Assembly (NCBI RefSeq): GCF_050624435.1
Contig: NC_134539.1
Span: 40,766,001 to 40,830,000, forward strand
Direction of reading: 5' to 3'
DNA from: Tenrec ecaudatus
Taxonomy: Eukaryota > Chordata > Mammalia > Afrosoricida > Tenrecidae
DNA length: 64,000 nt
Both the position numbers and the translations under genes were made by a program. The notes beneath the pieces are model-generated. The model was not told the DNA's origin. It saw nothing but the letters and a program-made list of their open reading frames with translations, and did not search any database. Below, piece after piece: positions 43,906 through 56,669 of this stretch (the stretch's first letter is position 1; every line of letters begins with the position of its first letter).

Positions 43906-44934
43906 CAAAGTATGAATAAGAAACATCATTCCCTCTGTCTAACTCCTGGAATGCTTTAGGACACGAGGGACCTTGAGTAATGTCATTAAACTAAATGACT
44001 CTGATGGGCCCTTAGTTTAGGCTGGAACTTGCTACTCTGGTTTGATAACCTTGCTTTGTGTGTATCTATGTGCCCACTCCCTCCTTATCTCCAAAGCTTG
44101 GTGATTCTAAAATGCATAGCAGATGACTGTCCAAGATTATCTGTATTTCATTTAAAAAGAAAAAGAAAGAAAAAAAGATCATTCCATACTGCCAGGGCCT
44201 CAATATAGTTGCTTAATATCTTTAGTATATGTTGAATTAATATAGCCCATTTGCCTTCTCTCAAACTATAATTAATCCATAACAAGGTAACATAGACAGC
44301 AGCGATGATAATGACAATGAGACTGCTCCTATGTCTGGCCAGGGACTTTTGTCTCTTAGCAAGGATCCAAATCACCTTGAAGCAGGTTTTACAGGTTTTT
44401 CAAATAGCCACTTGAATGGTCTCCCTCAATTATGTAAATGTTGAGTGAGTCAGCATCCATTGACCTCCAAAAAAATATATAGAAGAACCTTTGGTGATTT
44501 CATCAATACAAAAATATTCGCTGATCCCCAAAGGTAGCTTTGGGGCCTGGAGGGCAGGTGTGTCACAACTGCAGCATCTTTCACAGAGACAGGCCTTTTG
44601 AGAGGTGAACAGAAGTCCCAGAATCTGCTTTCCAGCTTTGAAATCATGGAGACATCAGCAGGCACCAAATGATTCCTGATGAGACTCCCAGGACAGAGAA
44701 GAACAACATTTTTCTGAAATAAAATTAATAAAAACCGAATTTAAACTATGACTCAATTGAATTGGAAACTCAATGGAAACGAGCCCTTTATGTCTTTGCT
44801 AGTGCTGTTACTGCTAGATGCCGTCAACTGGATTCCGGCCTACGTATTAAGAATGTTTTAAGTCTAATAAAAATGTTGTCTGGCTCTGTGCCATTTCGTT
44901 TTCATGATCATTGATATGTTTAAGTTCATTCTTG
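43906..44934. other. No recognised feature
   Basis: Unique-looking sequence with moderate GC in the second half. Short minus frames (44148-44375, 44450-44668) show no recognised motif. Confidence 0.4.
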
Positions 44935-45592
44935 TGTTAGGTAGGTTTATTGTGCCAACCTGGCCAATAGGAATATATGGGGTTAATCAGGTGGCAGTTT
45001 GATTGGGAGGCAAAGAGATAAAGGCTCGGCAAGGCCCGCCCTACGCTCTGTTGCTCTCTGGTGATCAAACCAGCTTGTGCGCTTTAGCTAATTCTCTGCT
45101 TCAATGTGTGAACTACACCACTTGTGGGACAAGCCAACCCATGGATCTTGTCCCTAGAACTTGAGGTGCCTTCGAGGCCTCCTTCACGACGCTGTTGGTG
45201 TGCCCATCACTTGAGCTTGAGGCTGGTGGCCTTCCCCTGCTTGAGTTCCACATCTAATTCAGGCCTGCTTCCATAAGCTCCTGACTGTTGCTGACCCGCC
45301 CTGCTGATTGCTGCCTGTGGGTGGACTCTTCCTGCATTGCCTGAAAGAAGACTCAGCTGTCTGCTTCCTTGACCTTGGACTCAGCAGCCCTGGTGAGTTG
45401 AAGGACTTCCCATCAATTAACTGTTCCATGGAAGTGAGTTGAACTGAACGCTCTGTACTGTGTGGACTGATTAGTTGTTATATTCCTTCATGCTATATAA
45501 ACCTATCTATCTGTCTATCTATCATCATTTCTGTATCTGATCATAAGTGATAAATGTCCTGGCTTTGTTTTTCTAAAGAACCCTGCCTAACA
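44935..45592 (+). mobile_element. LTR-like element with tgttagg...cctaaca ends (658 bp)
   Basis: The termini are perfect 7-bp inverted repeats (tgttagg at 44935, cctaaca at 45592). The end segment ctttgtttttctaaagaaccc resembles the tgtttctctag end of the ERVL-like LTRs here, and a (tcta)n tract follows ctatataaacc at 45500-45525. Flanking bases do not form a clear duplication. Family uncertain; an old mammalian ERVL or MaLR-type LTR is likely. Confidence 0.55.
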
Positions 45593-46855
45593 GAAGTGTT
45601 AATGGTATTATGAGTTTGTCTCCTTGAGGGTCTTCTTTGGATCTGCTGATCCTCTGACAGAAAGAAGGGCCTGGTGAATTACTTAAAAAAATTAGCTAAT
45701 GAAAGATATCTGGATAGCAACAGTCCTTGAGCTATGCTTTAGCTCCTAAGACAGCCAAATCAATAATCACATTAGTGATAGACTATCCCAAGATCCTGAA
45801 AGCCAGAGTTTTCACTTGTTCTAATACCCCTGAGAGAATTGACTGCTTAAAATAGGTTTTCAAATGAGAAACAACTTAATTTTCACCAAGATTTGGATGC
45901 AGGTTTAAGTGATGGCAGTGGTGGAACCACAATGCCAATCAAAAATGGACATTGACAGGTGAGCATTTAAAAATATTGTTTTTTGTCGGGTCAGGGGAAT
46001 TACAATTACCCTATAAATTAAAGGCATAAAACTTTTCCAGGACTGCAAATTATATAAAAATCAGACACTCTTACACAACCTGTTACAGAATGATAACTTC
46101 TAATATTTTAAAAAATAGCTTATTGGAAAAACATGTTCTTTTTTTAAGCAATAAAAATAATCTCCAATTTAAGCATATTTTAATTACAATAAACCAAATT
46201 TACAACCACCTCCCAAGCTTTTGGAGAAAATCTTATTATTAGTAATATATAAAATGTTGTAGCATGCAATTGGCTAAGCAGTTGCTAATGGTAACATGCA
46301 CATGTCAATTCCCAAAGACATATATTTTCTTTATAAAGATACTGAAAATGATAGGCAATAATGATAAAACAATAATAAATAAGAAGAATTCCACTTCTGC
46401 TAGAACTGGCTAACAATGGATCCATCAGAATGAAACTCCATCATAAATCAGGACTACTTGCAATTCCTTCCCATCTACCCTAATTGCTATCCTCTTCCAC
46501 ATTTCAAAATCAGACAAGAAATCCTCGACATTTACAGCATCATCTCGATAAAAAACTCCTTTGTCACTTATCTTTCATGAAGCTTGAGACACTGCTCTCA
46601 ACCGTGTTTTCCCGAGTGGCCAGCAATAGAAACTGTCATTAAGACCAAGATAATAGATTTAGAAGCTAGAGATTTCAATGTAGCCTTTACAGACAGGGTT
46701 CAAAAGAATCAAAGGGAAACAAACATGTTTAAAAGAATTGAAAGAAGGCAAGATAAAAATGTATCATGACATAGACAATGCCAGTGAAATGCTAGAAATT
46801 ATCAAAAGGAACCTAAAGAAAATTCTGACGTTAAAAGTGCAATAGTTGAAACAGC
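45593..46855. other. AT-rich, no recognised feature
   Basis: AT-rich. Positions 46480-46850 could include poorly preserved RTE sequence upstream of the clear 3' end at 46860, but I cannot support it. Confidence 0.35.
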
Positions 46856-46859
46856 CACT

Positions 46860-47165
46860 AGAGGCAGAGAGAAAGAAGAGTCAGTACATTGGAATCGCAG
46901 TGCTGCAGAGGAATGTGGACAGGACCGTGGGCAGCTTAACTCTGTCTTGGAAGACGTGTGGCCAGAGTTCTCCTGAGAGGCAGGGCTGGTACGATTTCAT
47001 CTTACATACTTTGAATCCATTGTCAGGAAGGTGAGGGGCAGTGAAGGAGAGGAGGGCTGCAACAGTGGGCTCAGACATTTTACAGGATGGCACGTGACCT
47101 GGCCATGCCACGTTTACTTCTAATGTGCATACGGTCGCTATGGGTCAGAACCTACTGGATAGCAC
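46860..47165 (+). mobile_element. RTE LINE 3' end
   Basis: Sense RTE terminus: gatttcatcttacatactttg (family: gcgtcttacatactttggac), ccattgtcaggaagg, gaggagggctgcaacagtggg, ttacaggatggcacgtgacct, then ggtcgctatgggtcagaacc and a cacaacaga tail. It includes the 3' end shared with AfroSINE. Confidence 0.75.
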
Positions 47166-47224
47166 ACAACAGAGATTTAAATAATTAGCAAATTTGCAGA
47201 CACATACCCAGTTATCAAACCTAT

Positions 47225-47365
47225 ATGGGGCTTTCTAAGATTACAAATCTCTAGAGGAGCAGACAGCTCCATCATTCTGCCACAAAGTAGCTGGGAGTTT
47301 AAACTGCTGGCTTGGCAGTTAGCAGCCCAGCATGTGACCCATTACACTCTCAAGGCTTCTTTAAA
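47225..47365 (-). mobile_element. AfroSINE fragment
   Basis: Inverse AfroSINE body and head: tatggggctttctaagattac, gaggagcagacagctccatc, agctgggagtttaaactgc, ttggcagttagcagcccagc. The 3' end is missing. Confidence 0.78.
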
Positions 47366-48670
47366 GACAAATACAGAGATTATTCAATCTCATACACAGA
47401 AAGGGGGAAAAAATGACTACAGCCACAAAGAAATATGAAATGTCACTAACCATACCAGCGCATGCCTAATATGAATGTGAGAAATAGGAGGGGGGAAAAG
47501 AACTAAAAAATACTCAGAGAAATCTCATATTTGAAGAAAAAATATGTCTGCACAACCAAGAAGCTCATAGAAATGAAAGGAATTCTCATACAACCAAAAA
47601 CTAAGAAAATTAATCATTAGCCCACAGCTTTTACAATAAACACTAAAGAGTTTTTAAATTTTAAAAATAAATGACAGAGATTCAGCTTAAAATATTTTCA
47701 TAAAAACACACACAAAATTTACTGAATTTTCTTTCCCAATTGTATGAAACCTACCTTTCCTCCCAATTGGTGCAATAGATGAGCCAATGATCCCATCTCA
47801 TCAACTGCTGGATTTCAACCTATGTGTTTTCTTTGTTACTTCAATTATGCCATAGACTCAAAAGATATTAAGAGGTTTTTTTGGTTTGTTTGTTTTTAGA
47901 GTAGCTGACTTTTGCTTTTGGTTTGGAAACTATTCTCTTTGTACGTTTTAAAATTCTGGGCAAGAACAGGCTATTTTATATTTTGATAGTAGTGTTTACT
48001 GGTATGTGTCTGGTTTGAAAGATCAAGTATTTTTTTTTTTGGTCCAGCACATTTCATCAATTTCTTGATTCAATTCTACACAATATTTTTACATTCTTAT
48101 AATCTTTGTCTAAATAAGTTTGGTTTTCATTCATTTCATTTTGTCAATATACTTACTATTTTTATACTACACCCTTGAGGCAGGGAGATTAAAGTAATGC
48201 TTAATTGAGCATACCATAGAGGGAAGACACACATAAAAACACACAACGTGATCATTCTTTACTTTTCAATAAGTTCTACTTTTTCTGATATACCACATAC
48301 CCATTGACCGGTGTGTTGATAAGAGAGCATATCTCAATAATTTCTGGACTTCAGCTGCTTTGGGAGCATAGCAGTAGGAATATTCTGCTGTTTTTCATAA
48401 GTGCTGACTTCCAGCTACCACTTTGTCCCACTTTCTATTACTGTACCTTATAATAAAATCATAGCACTTGACTTTGATCTACTGAATTCTTGAATCCAGA
48501 TCAGCAGTATCATAAAGGGGAAAAAAAGTAGCTCTATTTCAATCTAAGTACCTAGTCCATTAAAGAATAATGATATTAGCTGTACTACCCCGTGACAGGC
48601 TACCTTAATTTAGGCTTACAATAATTCATATAAATCTAATCTATGGTCCAACCCTCTATTACTGTCAACC
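47366..48670. other. AT-rich, no recognised feature
   Basis: AT-rich DNA with homopolymer runs. No repeat family, gene or RNA recognised. Confidence 0.45.
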
Positions 48671-48675
48671 AGTGG

Positions 48676-49134
48676 TATGGTAGTTACGCAATTTCATGTC
48701 AACTTGATAAATAAAATGAAGGGGTGGAATCTAGCCTGTCAATCAGGGTCACAGCCTGATTGATCCCTCCTTTTGGGCATGAGAGGCGTGTCTCTTTCTC
48801 TCTCTGCTTCACATTCCTGATGACCAACCACATGGAGCCATGCTGATGGCAACCAGAACCCTGGAGATGTATCTGCCGCCATTGAATCCATGGGACTTTC
48901 CACCCATGACCTGAGATCTTCCTGCATTTGGTATCATTGTATGTGCTGTGTGAGTGAAAGAGATTTTATGGACTAGTATAGGACATGTGGGCTAATATCC
49001 GGCTTACTATGGACTTGAACTGAACTGTGCTGGGTTATTTTCTTAATATACCATTACTCTTTGATATAAAGTCCTCTCTTACACATCTATGAGTGTCTCT
49101 GGATTTGTTTCTCTAGTCAACCCAGCTTAACAAA
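48676..49134 (+). mobile_element. ERVL-like LTR, solo (459 bp)
   Basis: Starts tatggtagttacgcaatttc and ends cttaacaaa; the family consensus ends appear to be tgtggtag and taacaca. Flanking pentamers agtgg (48671-48675) and aatgg (49135-49139) differ at one base. It shares aaggggtggaatctagcctgt, gggactttccaccca, gattttatggactagtatag and tttgtttctctagtcaaccc with the 26.1-kb copy. Confidence 0.72.
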
Positions 49135-49162
49135 AATGGGTATTAAAACATTAATGTTAATA

Positions 49163-49204
49163 AATATCAGAATTGACTTAATGGCAGTGGGTTTGGTTTT
49201 GGGT
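49163..49204 (+). mobile_element. AfroSINE 3'-end remnant
   Basis: Only the SINE terminus: cagaattgacttaatggcag, tgggtttggttttggg. This is the typical AfroSINE tail sequence. Confidence 0.7.
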
Positions 49205-49344
49205 TTCTATTAGAGATGGGCTTCTCCAGGTATTTTTAATGGTAAAGTATGTTTTTTTCATGAGATTACGTATTTGATTGCTTCGATGTCTTTAGTAACT
49301 ATTGAAGTCATTCCAATTCCTCTGAAAGAGCGCTCCAATATGCA

Positions 49345-49530
49345 GTTTGTGGTCCTGTCAGAAAGCATATTAAAAGAAAGTTAAGTGCAAGGTCAGTGGT
49401 TCAAAACTACCAGTTGTTCCTTGGGTGAAAGAATTGGCTATCTTCTCTCAGAAAGATTTACAGCCTTATAAACCCTATATGGGGTCACTCTGAGTTTGGT
49501 TCAATTTGATGGCACGGGAATTTGGCTTAT
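49345..49530 (+). mobile_element. AfroSINE
   Basis: Sense AfroSINE: tggtcctgtcagaaagc (head, diverged), caaggtcagtggttcaaaacta, tcagaaagatttacagcctta, aaccctatatggggtcactctg, agtttggttcaatttgatgg. The body and 3' end are well matched. Confidence 0.82.
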
Positions 49531-49639
49531 AGGGTTCTGATTGAGCCAGTTACTATTTTACTTCATGATGATATAACTTGAAAAATATTGTTTTCACTAG
49601 ATTTCAAGAACAACCTCTTAATTTTCATATACTACCTTT

Positions 49640-50860
49640 TCTTATCTTCTAGATTTTATTGATTTTATAGTGATTGTTGAGAATATTCATAGTAAAATAT
49701 AAGTGTTTGACGCTCTGCATGTACAATTATTGACATTGATTACATTGAGTTGTGCTACCATTCTCACCCTGGTTTTTCTAGTTGCTTCTCCCTCATAAGC
49801 TCTAAGGTTCCTAAGGTTTCCGTCTAATCGTTTGCGTCCCTATTTTCAATTTGACACCGTAGAGATATTTGTTAAAAGAGCACAATGTCCAAGGCAGATC
49901 TTATTTTACTAATTAAGCAAAACTATTGTTCTAATTTACACTTGCAGGCTTCACGGGATATTTTGGTTTAAGGTATAAAAAGTATCTCAAAAGGACAATA
50001 ATTTCAACTGGCCGTGTATCCTTGTTGGTCCCCGAAAGTCAGGAGTCCACGAGAATTTGAAATTATTTCCTGCATTTCCTCCTTTTGATTGGTGATCTCC
50101 CATGGAATCTTCTATCAAAACATTCAGTAATTATAGCCAGCTCTAACCAGTGCCAGTTCTAACCCAGACACTGACTAGTTCTTCGGGTCTCATGTTCAAG
50201 GAAGCAGTTTGCTCCTGGAGGTAATTAACCACACATTCCACATCCTCTTCCTAATTCAGACAAAGAAAGACCAATTAATTGTGCTTTAGATGGCTGCTTG
50301 AAGCTCTTAAGACCCCAGTCACTCCAAAGTGAACTAGTTAGGGAGTAAAACAGAAAAACACAACACTGAGCACATTATTGGGCCAATTAACTGAGATGTT
50401 CCATGAACCATGGCCCATTTAAACCAAAGAAGCAAATTCCATTAGGTGTTTGCTTGTATATAGCAGACTCAACAGCTGTTTATTTTTCCTGTCATTGTAA
50501 ATATTTCTACTGCACAACTTTTGCCAATTCAACTTTTTATAGTGCTTTACCTTATTGACACCAATGTATAACTTGCTGTGCAAACCTGTCCATAAGAAAA
50601 ATTTCTCACCTTTCCTAAGGCCCCTTTTCTATTCCCTTCCCATTTCTGGTCAACTTTAATAAATATTGATCTTTATACACTTACCTTTTATTATCGTTGT
50701 AATAAGTGAGGTCATACAATATGTGTCCTTTTGTGATTGATTTATTTCATGTAGTGTATTGCCATCAAGCTCCAATTATATTGCAGCAAGTATCAAGACT
50801 TCCTTCCTCCTTCTGGCTCAGTGGTATTTTGTTGATCTGTTCTTCTGGTGTAGCCTCTCA
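49640..50860 (-). mobile_element. Old L1 3' UTR and end (L1M-type)
   Basis: Inverse ancient L1 text: gattttattgattttatag near the terminus, gttgtgctaccattctcacc, a tcttaagaccccag block near 50310, then gaggtcatacaatatgtgtcc, ttttgtgattgatttatttc, agtgtattgccatcaagctcc, gcaagtatcaagacttcc and tcagtggtattttg, the classic antisense L1 3' region. Diverged, boundaries soft; interruptions are possible in the middle. Confidence 0.6.
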
Positions 50861-52190
50861 CCAACGTGTTTATAGCTTGGACAATTTCAACTGAGGGATT
50901 TTAAGCAGGCAATTGTTCAACTAATTTCCTTCTAAATCATAACTCTCAAAGTTGGATTTGTTATTTGTCCAGCTTAAGTTATCAAACACAACTTGGCTAA
51001 CATTTAAAAGCTGGAGTGACTCTGGGGAGACTTCTTCTTCACTTACACATCAGTAATTAGCTACCAACTCTTGAACTGAAATATGTGGGATTCCTTCGTT
51101 TTACGAAAATTACCCAAAGGCCTATTTTAAACACCTTTTCCCAGTTGTGCTGGTCGCTCTGTCTGTTTCCCAACACACCGCCCACTCTAGAATATGTGCC
51201 CCCCCCGGCCCCCGCCTGCCACAGCATCTATCGCAGACTACGCTTGTCTAGGCAGCTAAAAAACACCCCCTCGCCAATGTTAGTCTTCGTATCCCACGCA
51301 CTTCTTTGTAAATCTAGCTTTCTTGAGAGCTAGGAAAATATGATAGACAATGGTTTGAAATGTGTCCTTTTGTCCATTGCTTTCAATGTTCTCCCTCGCT
51401 AAATCTAATCCCTCTTGATTCCATCAGTAAACTTTGTTTTATTCTGATCTTCCTAGAGGTGTCTGCTTTTCAATGCCAAGGTTGGACACACAATGAGATT
51501 GGCATTACACTGTCATCATATTTTCACCCCTTTTTTCTCTTTCCAAAGCAAGCACTAGTCATGATAACTCATGGGTCTTAGTGATTACTCCATTCACAGC
51601 TCCAATTTGAAATTAAAAATTTAATTTTTATTGCAAAACCCATTATACCCAGTACCAATATTACCTATTCGCTTCAAAGATAAAGGCAAACATAAGTCAC
51701 AGGCCTAGCATGAAGGACATGTTAACCACAGGTGCCAGTACGATGTCCTTCCTTAGATTCGTTATGATGAGCACTGACACATTCCACATCAGATTTATTT
51801 AATTGATGCATATGAGGGAATGTTCACATAAAAGGGAAGAACTTAAAAAGCATTTCATATTTTAATTTATTTGCACAGCTTATATGATTATTAGAAAGTC
51901 ATTTGTTTTTGCTAGGATGTCTGTAATCAGCACGTTAGGGCAGATTTTAGAACTCACCTTTATTTTTTTAATATAAGACTTTTTGTCCATGTGTAATGCT
52001 TGAGACCCACTGAAACACTCAATATTTACTATGCCTGAAATTGGAGAGGTACTTTCCAATCTGTTTGCTTATAGTTGTGGCAAACTCTTATAAAGAATTT
52101 GCAAATATTTTTTAGAAGCCCTTTGGTGCAGTAAAGGGAAATTGGCACAAACAACAATAGAAATCTGACAGTGAAGTATTAAAACTCATT
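50861..52190. other. Mostly unannotated
   Basis: Contains open frames of 73 and 82 codons (51085-51581) with no motif, and a short AfroSINE-head-like phrase agaagccctttggtgcagta at 52111. Otherwise nothing identified. Confidence 0.4.
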
Positions 52191-52195
52191 CATCG

Positions 52196-52320
52196 TCATG
52201 GATTGAATTGTGTCCCCCCAAAATATGATGACATCCAAGCCCCTGTACTTGGGAATATTAACTTGTTTGGGGGGACAGGTCTTTCTTTGAAGCTAATATA
52301 AGATAATATAATTTCATTCT
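52196..52320 (+). mobile_element. MaLR/MLT1-type LTR fragment
   Basis: Begins atggattgaattgtgtcccc and ccaaaatatgatgacatcc, followed by ccctgtacttgggaatatta. These are the standard opening and second block of mammalian MLT1 (ERVL-MaLR) LTRs. Only the first 120 bp are present; an AfroSINE-head-like sequence (agaaccctggtggagctgag) follows at 52325. Confidence 0.65.
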
Positions 52321-52466
52321 TTCTAGAACCCTGGTGGAGCTGAGCCATTAACTGCTTTCTTTAACTTTAAGACCACCGTGGGCAGTAAAGGACATTTCAT
52401 GTTATAATTATAAGATTTGCCCAAACATTGAGTAATATCACTAGACCAGTTAATTGGCTACCTAGA

Positions 52467-52938
52467 TGTGTTAGACTGGGTCCACTAGAGAAACAAATCT
52501 AGAGACATCCGTATTTGTGTACGGGAGAGCTTTATATTAAGAAGTAGTTATATATCAGAATAATATCCCAACCCAGTCTGGATCAAGGCCCTGAGTCCAA
52601 TACTAGCCCCTAAGTCTGATACTAGTCCATACATCCCTTTTCACACTTGCGCAGCACAAATGATGATGCAGAGTGCAGGAAGATCGCAGGACGGTGGGTG
52701 CAGAGCTGTGTGGATCCAGCGGTGGGGGAAGCATCTCCAAGGTTGGCACAGGTCTCCATGTATCTCCTCCAGCTCTCTGAGTGTGAATCCTCAACAGAGA
52801 GAGTCAGGAAGTTCCCAGAATCCTCATGAGAAGGCCATGCCCACAAGGAGGCATCATCAGGCTGTGACCTGATTGGCAGGCTAGACTCCACCCCTACACT
52901 TATTTATGATGTTGACATGAGTTTCTGTAACTACCACA
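52467..52938 (-). mobile_element. ERVL-like LTR, solo, with exact 5-bp duplication (472 bp)
   Basis: Inverse copy of the family at 26.1 and 48.7 kb. Plus-strand start tgtgttagactgggtcc and end gtaactaccaca, flanked by the exact pentamer ctaga (52462-52466 and 52939-52943). It contains ctagagaaacaaatctagag, gagctttatattaag and caggctagactccacccct. This is the clearest copy for defining the family ends. Confidence 0.85.
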
Positions 52939-52943
52939 CTAGA

Positions 52944-53202
52944 GAAGTATTAAAAAAAAATCAAAAAACATTGATTAAAACTAGGAACACAATATATACA
53001 CAAATATCTTATACTCAGAACTATATGTGTATTTCCCAAAGAAAATTATTATACTTAACTCCCTATTTTTTGTGATAATTAGGGGAAAAAAACAACAACA
53101 AAAATAATTAATTGCTAAACAACTCATGTGGAAATGACATCCTCCCCTATCACTACTCCCAACACCCCGGAGAGTGAGGTTAGGAATTCTTCACATGCAA
53201 TC
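52944..53202. other. AT-rich, no recognised feature
   Basis: A-rich spacer between an LTR and an L1 copy. Confidence 0.4.
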
Positions 53203-53217
53203 CTTTATTTTATTCTT

Positions 53218-53981
53218 TTTTAAAATTTAAATCATTTTATTAGGGGCTCCTACAACTCTTATCACAACCCATACATAACATCAGTTGTGTAAAATACATT
53301 TGTACATTAATTGCCCTCATCATTCTCAAAACATTTGCTCTCCACCTAAGCCCCTGGCATCAGGTCCTCTTTTTCCCCTCCCTCCCCAATACCCTCTCCC
53401 TCATGAACCCTTGATAATTTATAAATTATTATTTTGTCATATCTTGTCCTGTCCGAATCTCCCTTCACCCACTTTTCTGTTGTCCATCCCCCAGGGAGTA
53501 GGTCACATGTAGATCCTTGTAATTGGTTTCCTCTACCAACCTATTCTCCCTCTACCCTCCCAGTATTGCCACTCACACCCCTGGTCCTGAAGATATCATC
53601 CACCCTGGATTCCCTGTGTTTCCAGTTCCTATCTGTACCAGTGTACATCCTCTGGTCTAGCCAGTTTTGCAAGGTAGAATTCAGATCATGACAGTGGCTG
53701 GAGTCAGGGGGGGGGGGAGCATTTAGGAACTAGAGGAAAGTTGTATTTTTCATTGGTGCTATATCGCACCATGACTGGCTTGTCTCCTCCCCCCCGACCC
53801 CTCTGTAAAGGAATACCCAGAGGCCTACAAATGGGCTTTGGGTCTCCACTCCACACTTTGCTCCTCATTTACTGTGGTAAGATTTTTTGTTCTGATGATG
53901 CCTGATACCTGATCCCTTTGATACTGCATGATCGCACAGGTTGGTGTGCTGCCTCCATGTGGACTTTGTTGCTTCTGAGCT
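53218..53981 (-). mobile_element. L1 3' UTR insertion with clean target duplication
   Basis: Inverse L1 3' UTR of 0.76 kb: attttattaggggctcctac terminus, ccttgataatttataaatt, gtagatccttgtaattgg, ggattccctgtgtttccag, ending within the tandem unit at ccatgtggactttgttgcttctgag. It is flanked by the exact 15-bp repeat ctttattttattctt (53203-53217 and 53982-53996). Low divergence indicates a young copy. Confidence 0.93.
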
Positions 53982-53996
53982 CTTTATTTTATTCTT

Positions 53997-54850
53997 ATAA
54001 ATTGTAGATTTCATATGACCACCTTGATAGGAGGATGTGTTAGTCTGTTTCACATCCTTAGAAGCCTTTTGCTGCAGTTCATTTTGGTCTTACAGGACCC
54101 TTATTAATTGGAAATAACTTGACAGTAATAGATTTCATCTTTGTTTTGTATAATATGTAAATAATATGTATGCCTAATCAAAAATTGGTATATGATTTAA
54201 TATATTTGGAATTTTGATCACTATTGCAATTACTCCACAAGGGTAAGCCTTGGAAACTAGTTTACAACTACAGTGAGAAAGCGGCATGGCTATACTTATG
54301 GCTCTGTCCTAATAGTGAGCAATGCAGTCTGTAACTCCCTCTTTTTATTTTCAGTTCAGCTAAGTAGGCTGACCTTTTAACTATTTTATAGTCTTGAGAG
54401 CAACTTACATAGCTTGCTGCTTCTCTACTTCACAGTGAAAATGAGGCTAAGTATTTGCAAACCAGCTATTGTTTCCTTGTTTAATCTCCTATTAATATTT
54501 TATTGTGTTTTGTGTGAAATTTGCAGAAAACAATGATTGACATACACATGAAGATCGTTCGTATCTAATTACTAATGGCTACCACAACATTTCTTTTCGA
54601 AATCTAGCTATTGTTATATCTTTAAGATTTCAATGAACATACAGTCTATGCTTCCTGATTTTCAATTACTGCCAGAAAACTGAAGCTTAGATTTAATCCT
54701 TAATTATAACTTTATTTCTGTTGTTCTCTTTTCCTGGAACTAATTTTGTTCACATCCAACATGTCTTAATTCTCTGCCTATCCCTTGTCTTAATGCACCA
54801 AACTTTATTTCTGATCTAAGTATTGACACCATGCTTTAAAAGCAGCTCGG
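53997..54850. other. AT-rich, no recognised feature
   Basis: No named repeat or gene. A short AfroSINE-like phrase (gaagccttttgctgcag) occurs near 54060. Confidence 0.4.
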
Positions 54851-54851
54851 T

Positions 54852-55010
54852 GATGATGATAATAGGTAACATTAATATGGCATCTCTGCATTCCGGCCCT
54901 ATGCTGAGTGTATGAGACAAGATCGAATCATACAAGCGGCACAACAGCCATCCGAAATTGGCACCACTGTCATCTTCACTTTATGGATGGGTTGATGGAG
55001 ATCCTGGGTT
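54852..55010 (-). mobile_element. MIR-like SINE fragment
   Basis: Inverse MIR order: gatgatgataataggtaacat, cattccggccctatgctgag (gtgccaggcac region), tcatcttcactttatggatgg. Diverged. Confidence 0.5.
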
Positions 55011-55012
55011 GT

Positions 55013-55045
55013 TAATACCATGGTTAATACCATGGTTAAGGTTAG
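55013..55045. repeat. Small tandem duplication
   Basis: The 14-bp unit ttaataccatggttaa-like occurs twice in succession (about 55013-55040). Trivial slippage product. Confidence 0.7.
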
Positions 55046-56020
55046 TAATTGGTTCTATAGAAAAAGCATACTTATTATTAGTAATTTCACATGCTTAAGT
55101 GACTAATTATCTAATGTTGTTGTAACATAAATATCACAAGTAGATAGCTTTACCAAAATAATTAGATTTTTTCACAGAAGACTAAAAGGTTAGCTTGAGA
55201 GTGCTGGCTCCGGGAGACAAGTCTGTAGGAATGTCCTTAACGTTTCCAGTTCTTCATCCTGGTCCCCTGGAGATCCCGTGCATCTTGGCCTCTATCTGAC
55301 CTCATCTCTGCTCACTTGTTTAAACTCTAATCGACACCCCATGATAAGTGTGCCTAATTAACATTACAAAGATGATCCATTATCCAAATGATATTATAAC
55401 CACATATAAAGAGGAAAGGATTTACAACACGTATTTTGGGAGAACATAGTTCCATTCTTAACAGTGACTGTTGGATTTAATATGAAATGACTTGCAAAAC
55501 ATGGGTAGGTTTTATCATAGATATATTGTTTGGATACAGTGATGAGAAATGTTTCTTCTAAAATCAATGTGCATTCTTACTAAAAAACAAAGTATGTTTT
55601 ACTAAGAAATATATGTATGTAACAATGTCATGAGACCTCTATTTTAGGGATAAGTCACCAGTTTTAGAACTATGATAGTGAGTCATCAAGTTGCACTCCT
55701 CTCTCATGAAAATGAAAATAATATTACTGATCTCTCAGATCCATAGTATTTTTATGAGTTTGAAAAAGTAAATATGTACAAAATATGATATAATAATATC
55801 TCTTCTTAATTAAAAATTATTAACAAAATAGGTTCAATCACAATAATAAAATAGCATCTAGACCTTCCACTTTAGTGATAACATCGATCCGATCCTATGC
55901 CATAAGATTTTCAGAAACTGACACTGTATTCCTGAATGTAGTTAGAGTCAATTATCTCTGATGTTTTAAATAGGGCTATTTTCTTTAAACGTTAGACATC
56001 CTAAAACAATTGACTTGTCA
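55046..56020. other. AT-rich, no recognised feature
   Basis: No repeat family or gene recognised. Confidence 0.4.
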
Positions 56021-56034
56021 AAATATGTAAATAA

Positions 56035-56657
56035 CAGAGTGGAGACCCAAAGCCCCTCTGTAGGTAATGGGACATCCCCTTAGAGAAGGGTCCTGGGGAG
56101 GACACAAGCCAGTCAGGGTGCAGGGTAGCAACAAGGAAGCATACAACTTTCCTCTAATCTTAAATGTTTCCTCCCCACTGCTATCATGATCCCAATTCTA
56201 CCTTACACATCTGGCTAGATCAGAGGATGTATACTGGTATACTTAGGAACCGGAAACACAGGGAATCCAGGACAGATGATCCCTTCAGGACCAGTGCTGA
56301 GAGTGGCAATAATGGAGGGTGGAGGGAAGGTGGGGTCGAAAGAGCGAACGGATTATAAGGATCTACATATAACCTCCTCTATGGGGGACAGACAACCAAA
56401 AAGTGGGTGAAGGGAGACGTCAGAGAGTGTAAGACATGACAAAATAATACTAATTTATAAATTATCAAGTGTTCATGATGGAGGGGTAAGTGGGGAGGGA
56501 GGGGGGAAAATGAGGAGCTGATACCAAGGGTTTAAGTGGAGAGCAAATATTTTGAGAATTATGAGGGCAATGGATGTCTGAATGTGCTTCACACAATGAA
56601 TGTATGTATGGATTGTGATAAGAGTTATATGAGCCCCCAATCAAATGATTGAAAAAT
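56035..56657 (+). mobile_element. L1 3' UTR insertion with target duplication
   Basis: Sense L1 3' UTR of 0.62 kb: cagagtggagacccaaagcc, ggtagcaacaaggaagcat, cccaattctaccttacacatc, gtgggtgaagggagacgtc, ending gagcccccaatcaaatgat. The polyadenylation region is altered (caatcaaatga). It is flanked by atatgtaaataa at 56023-56034 and 56658-56669. Confidence 0.88.
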
Positions 56658-56669
56658 ATATGTAAATAA

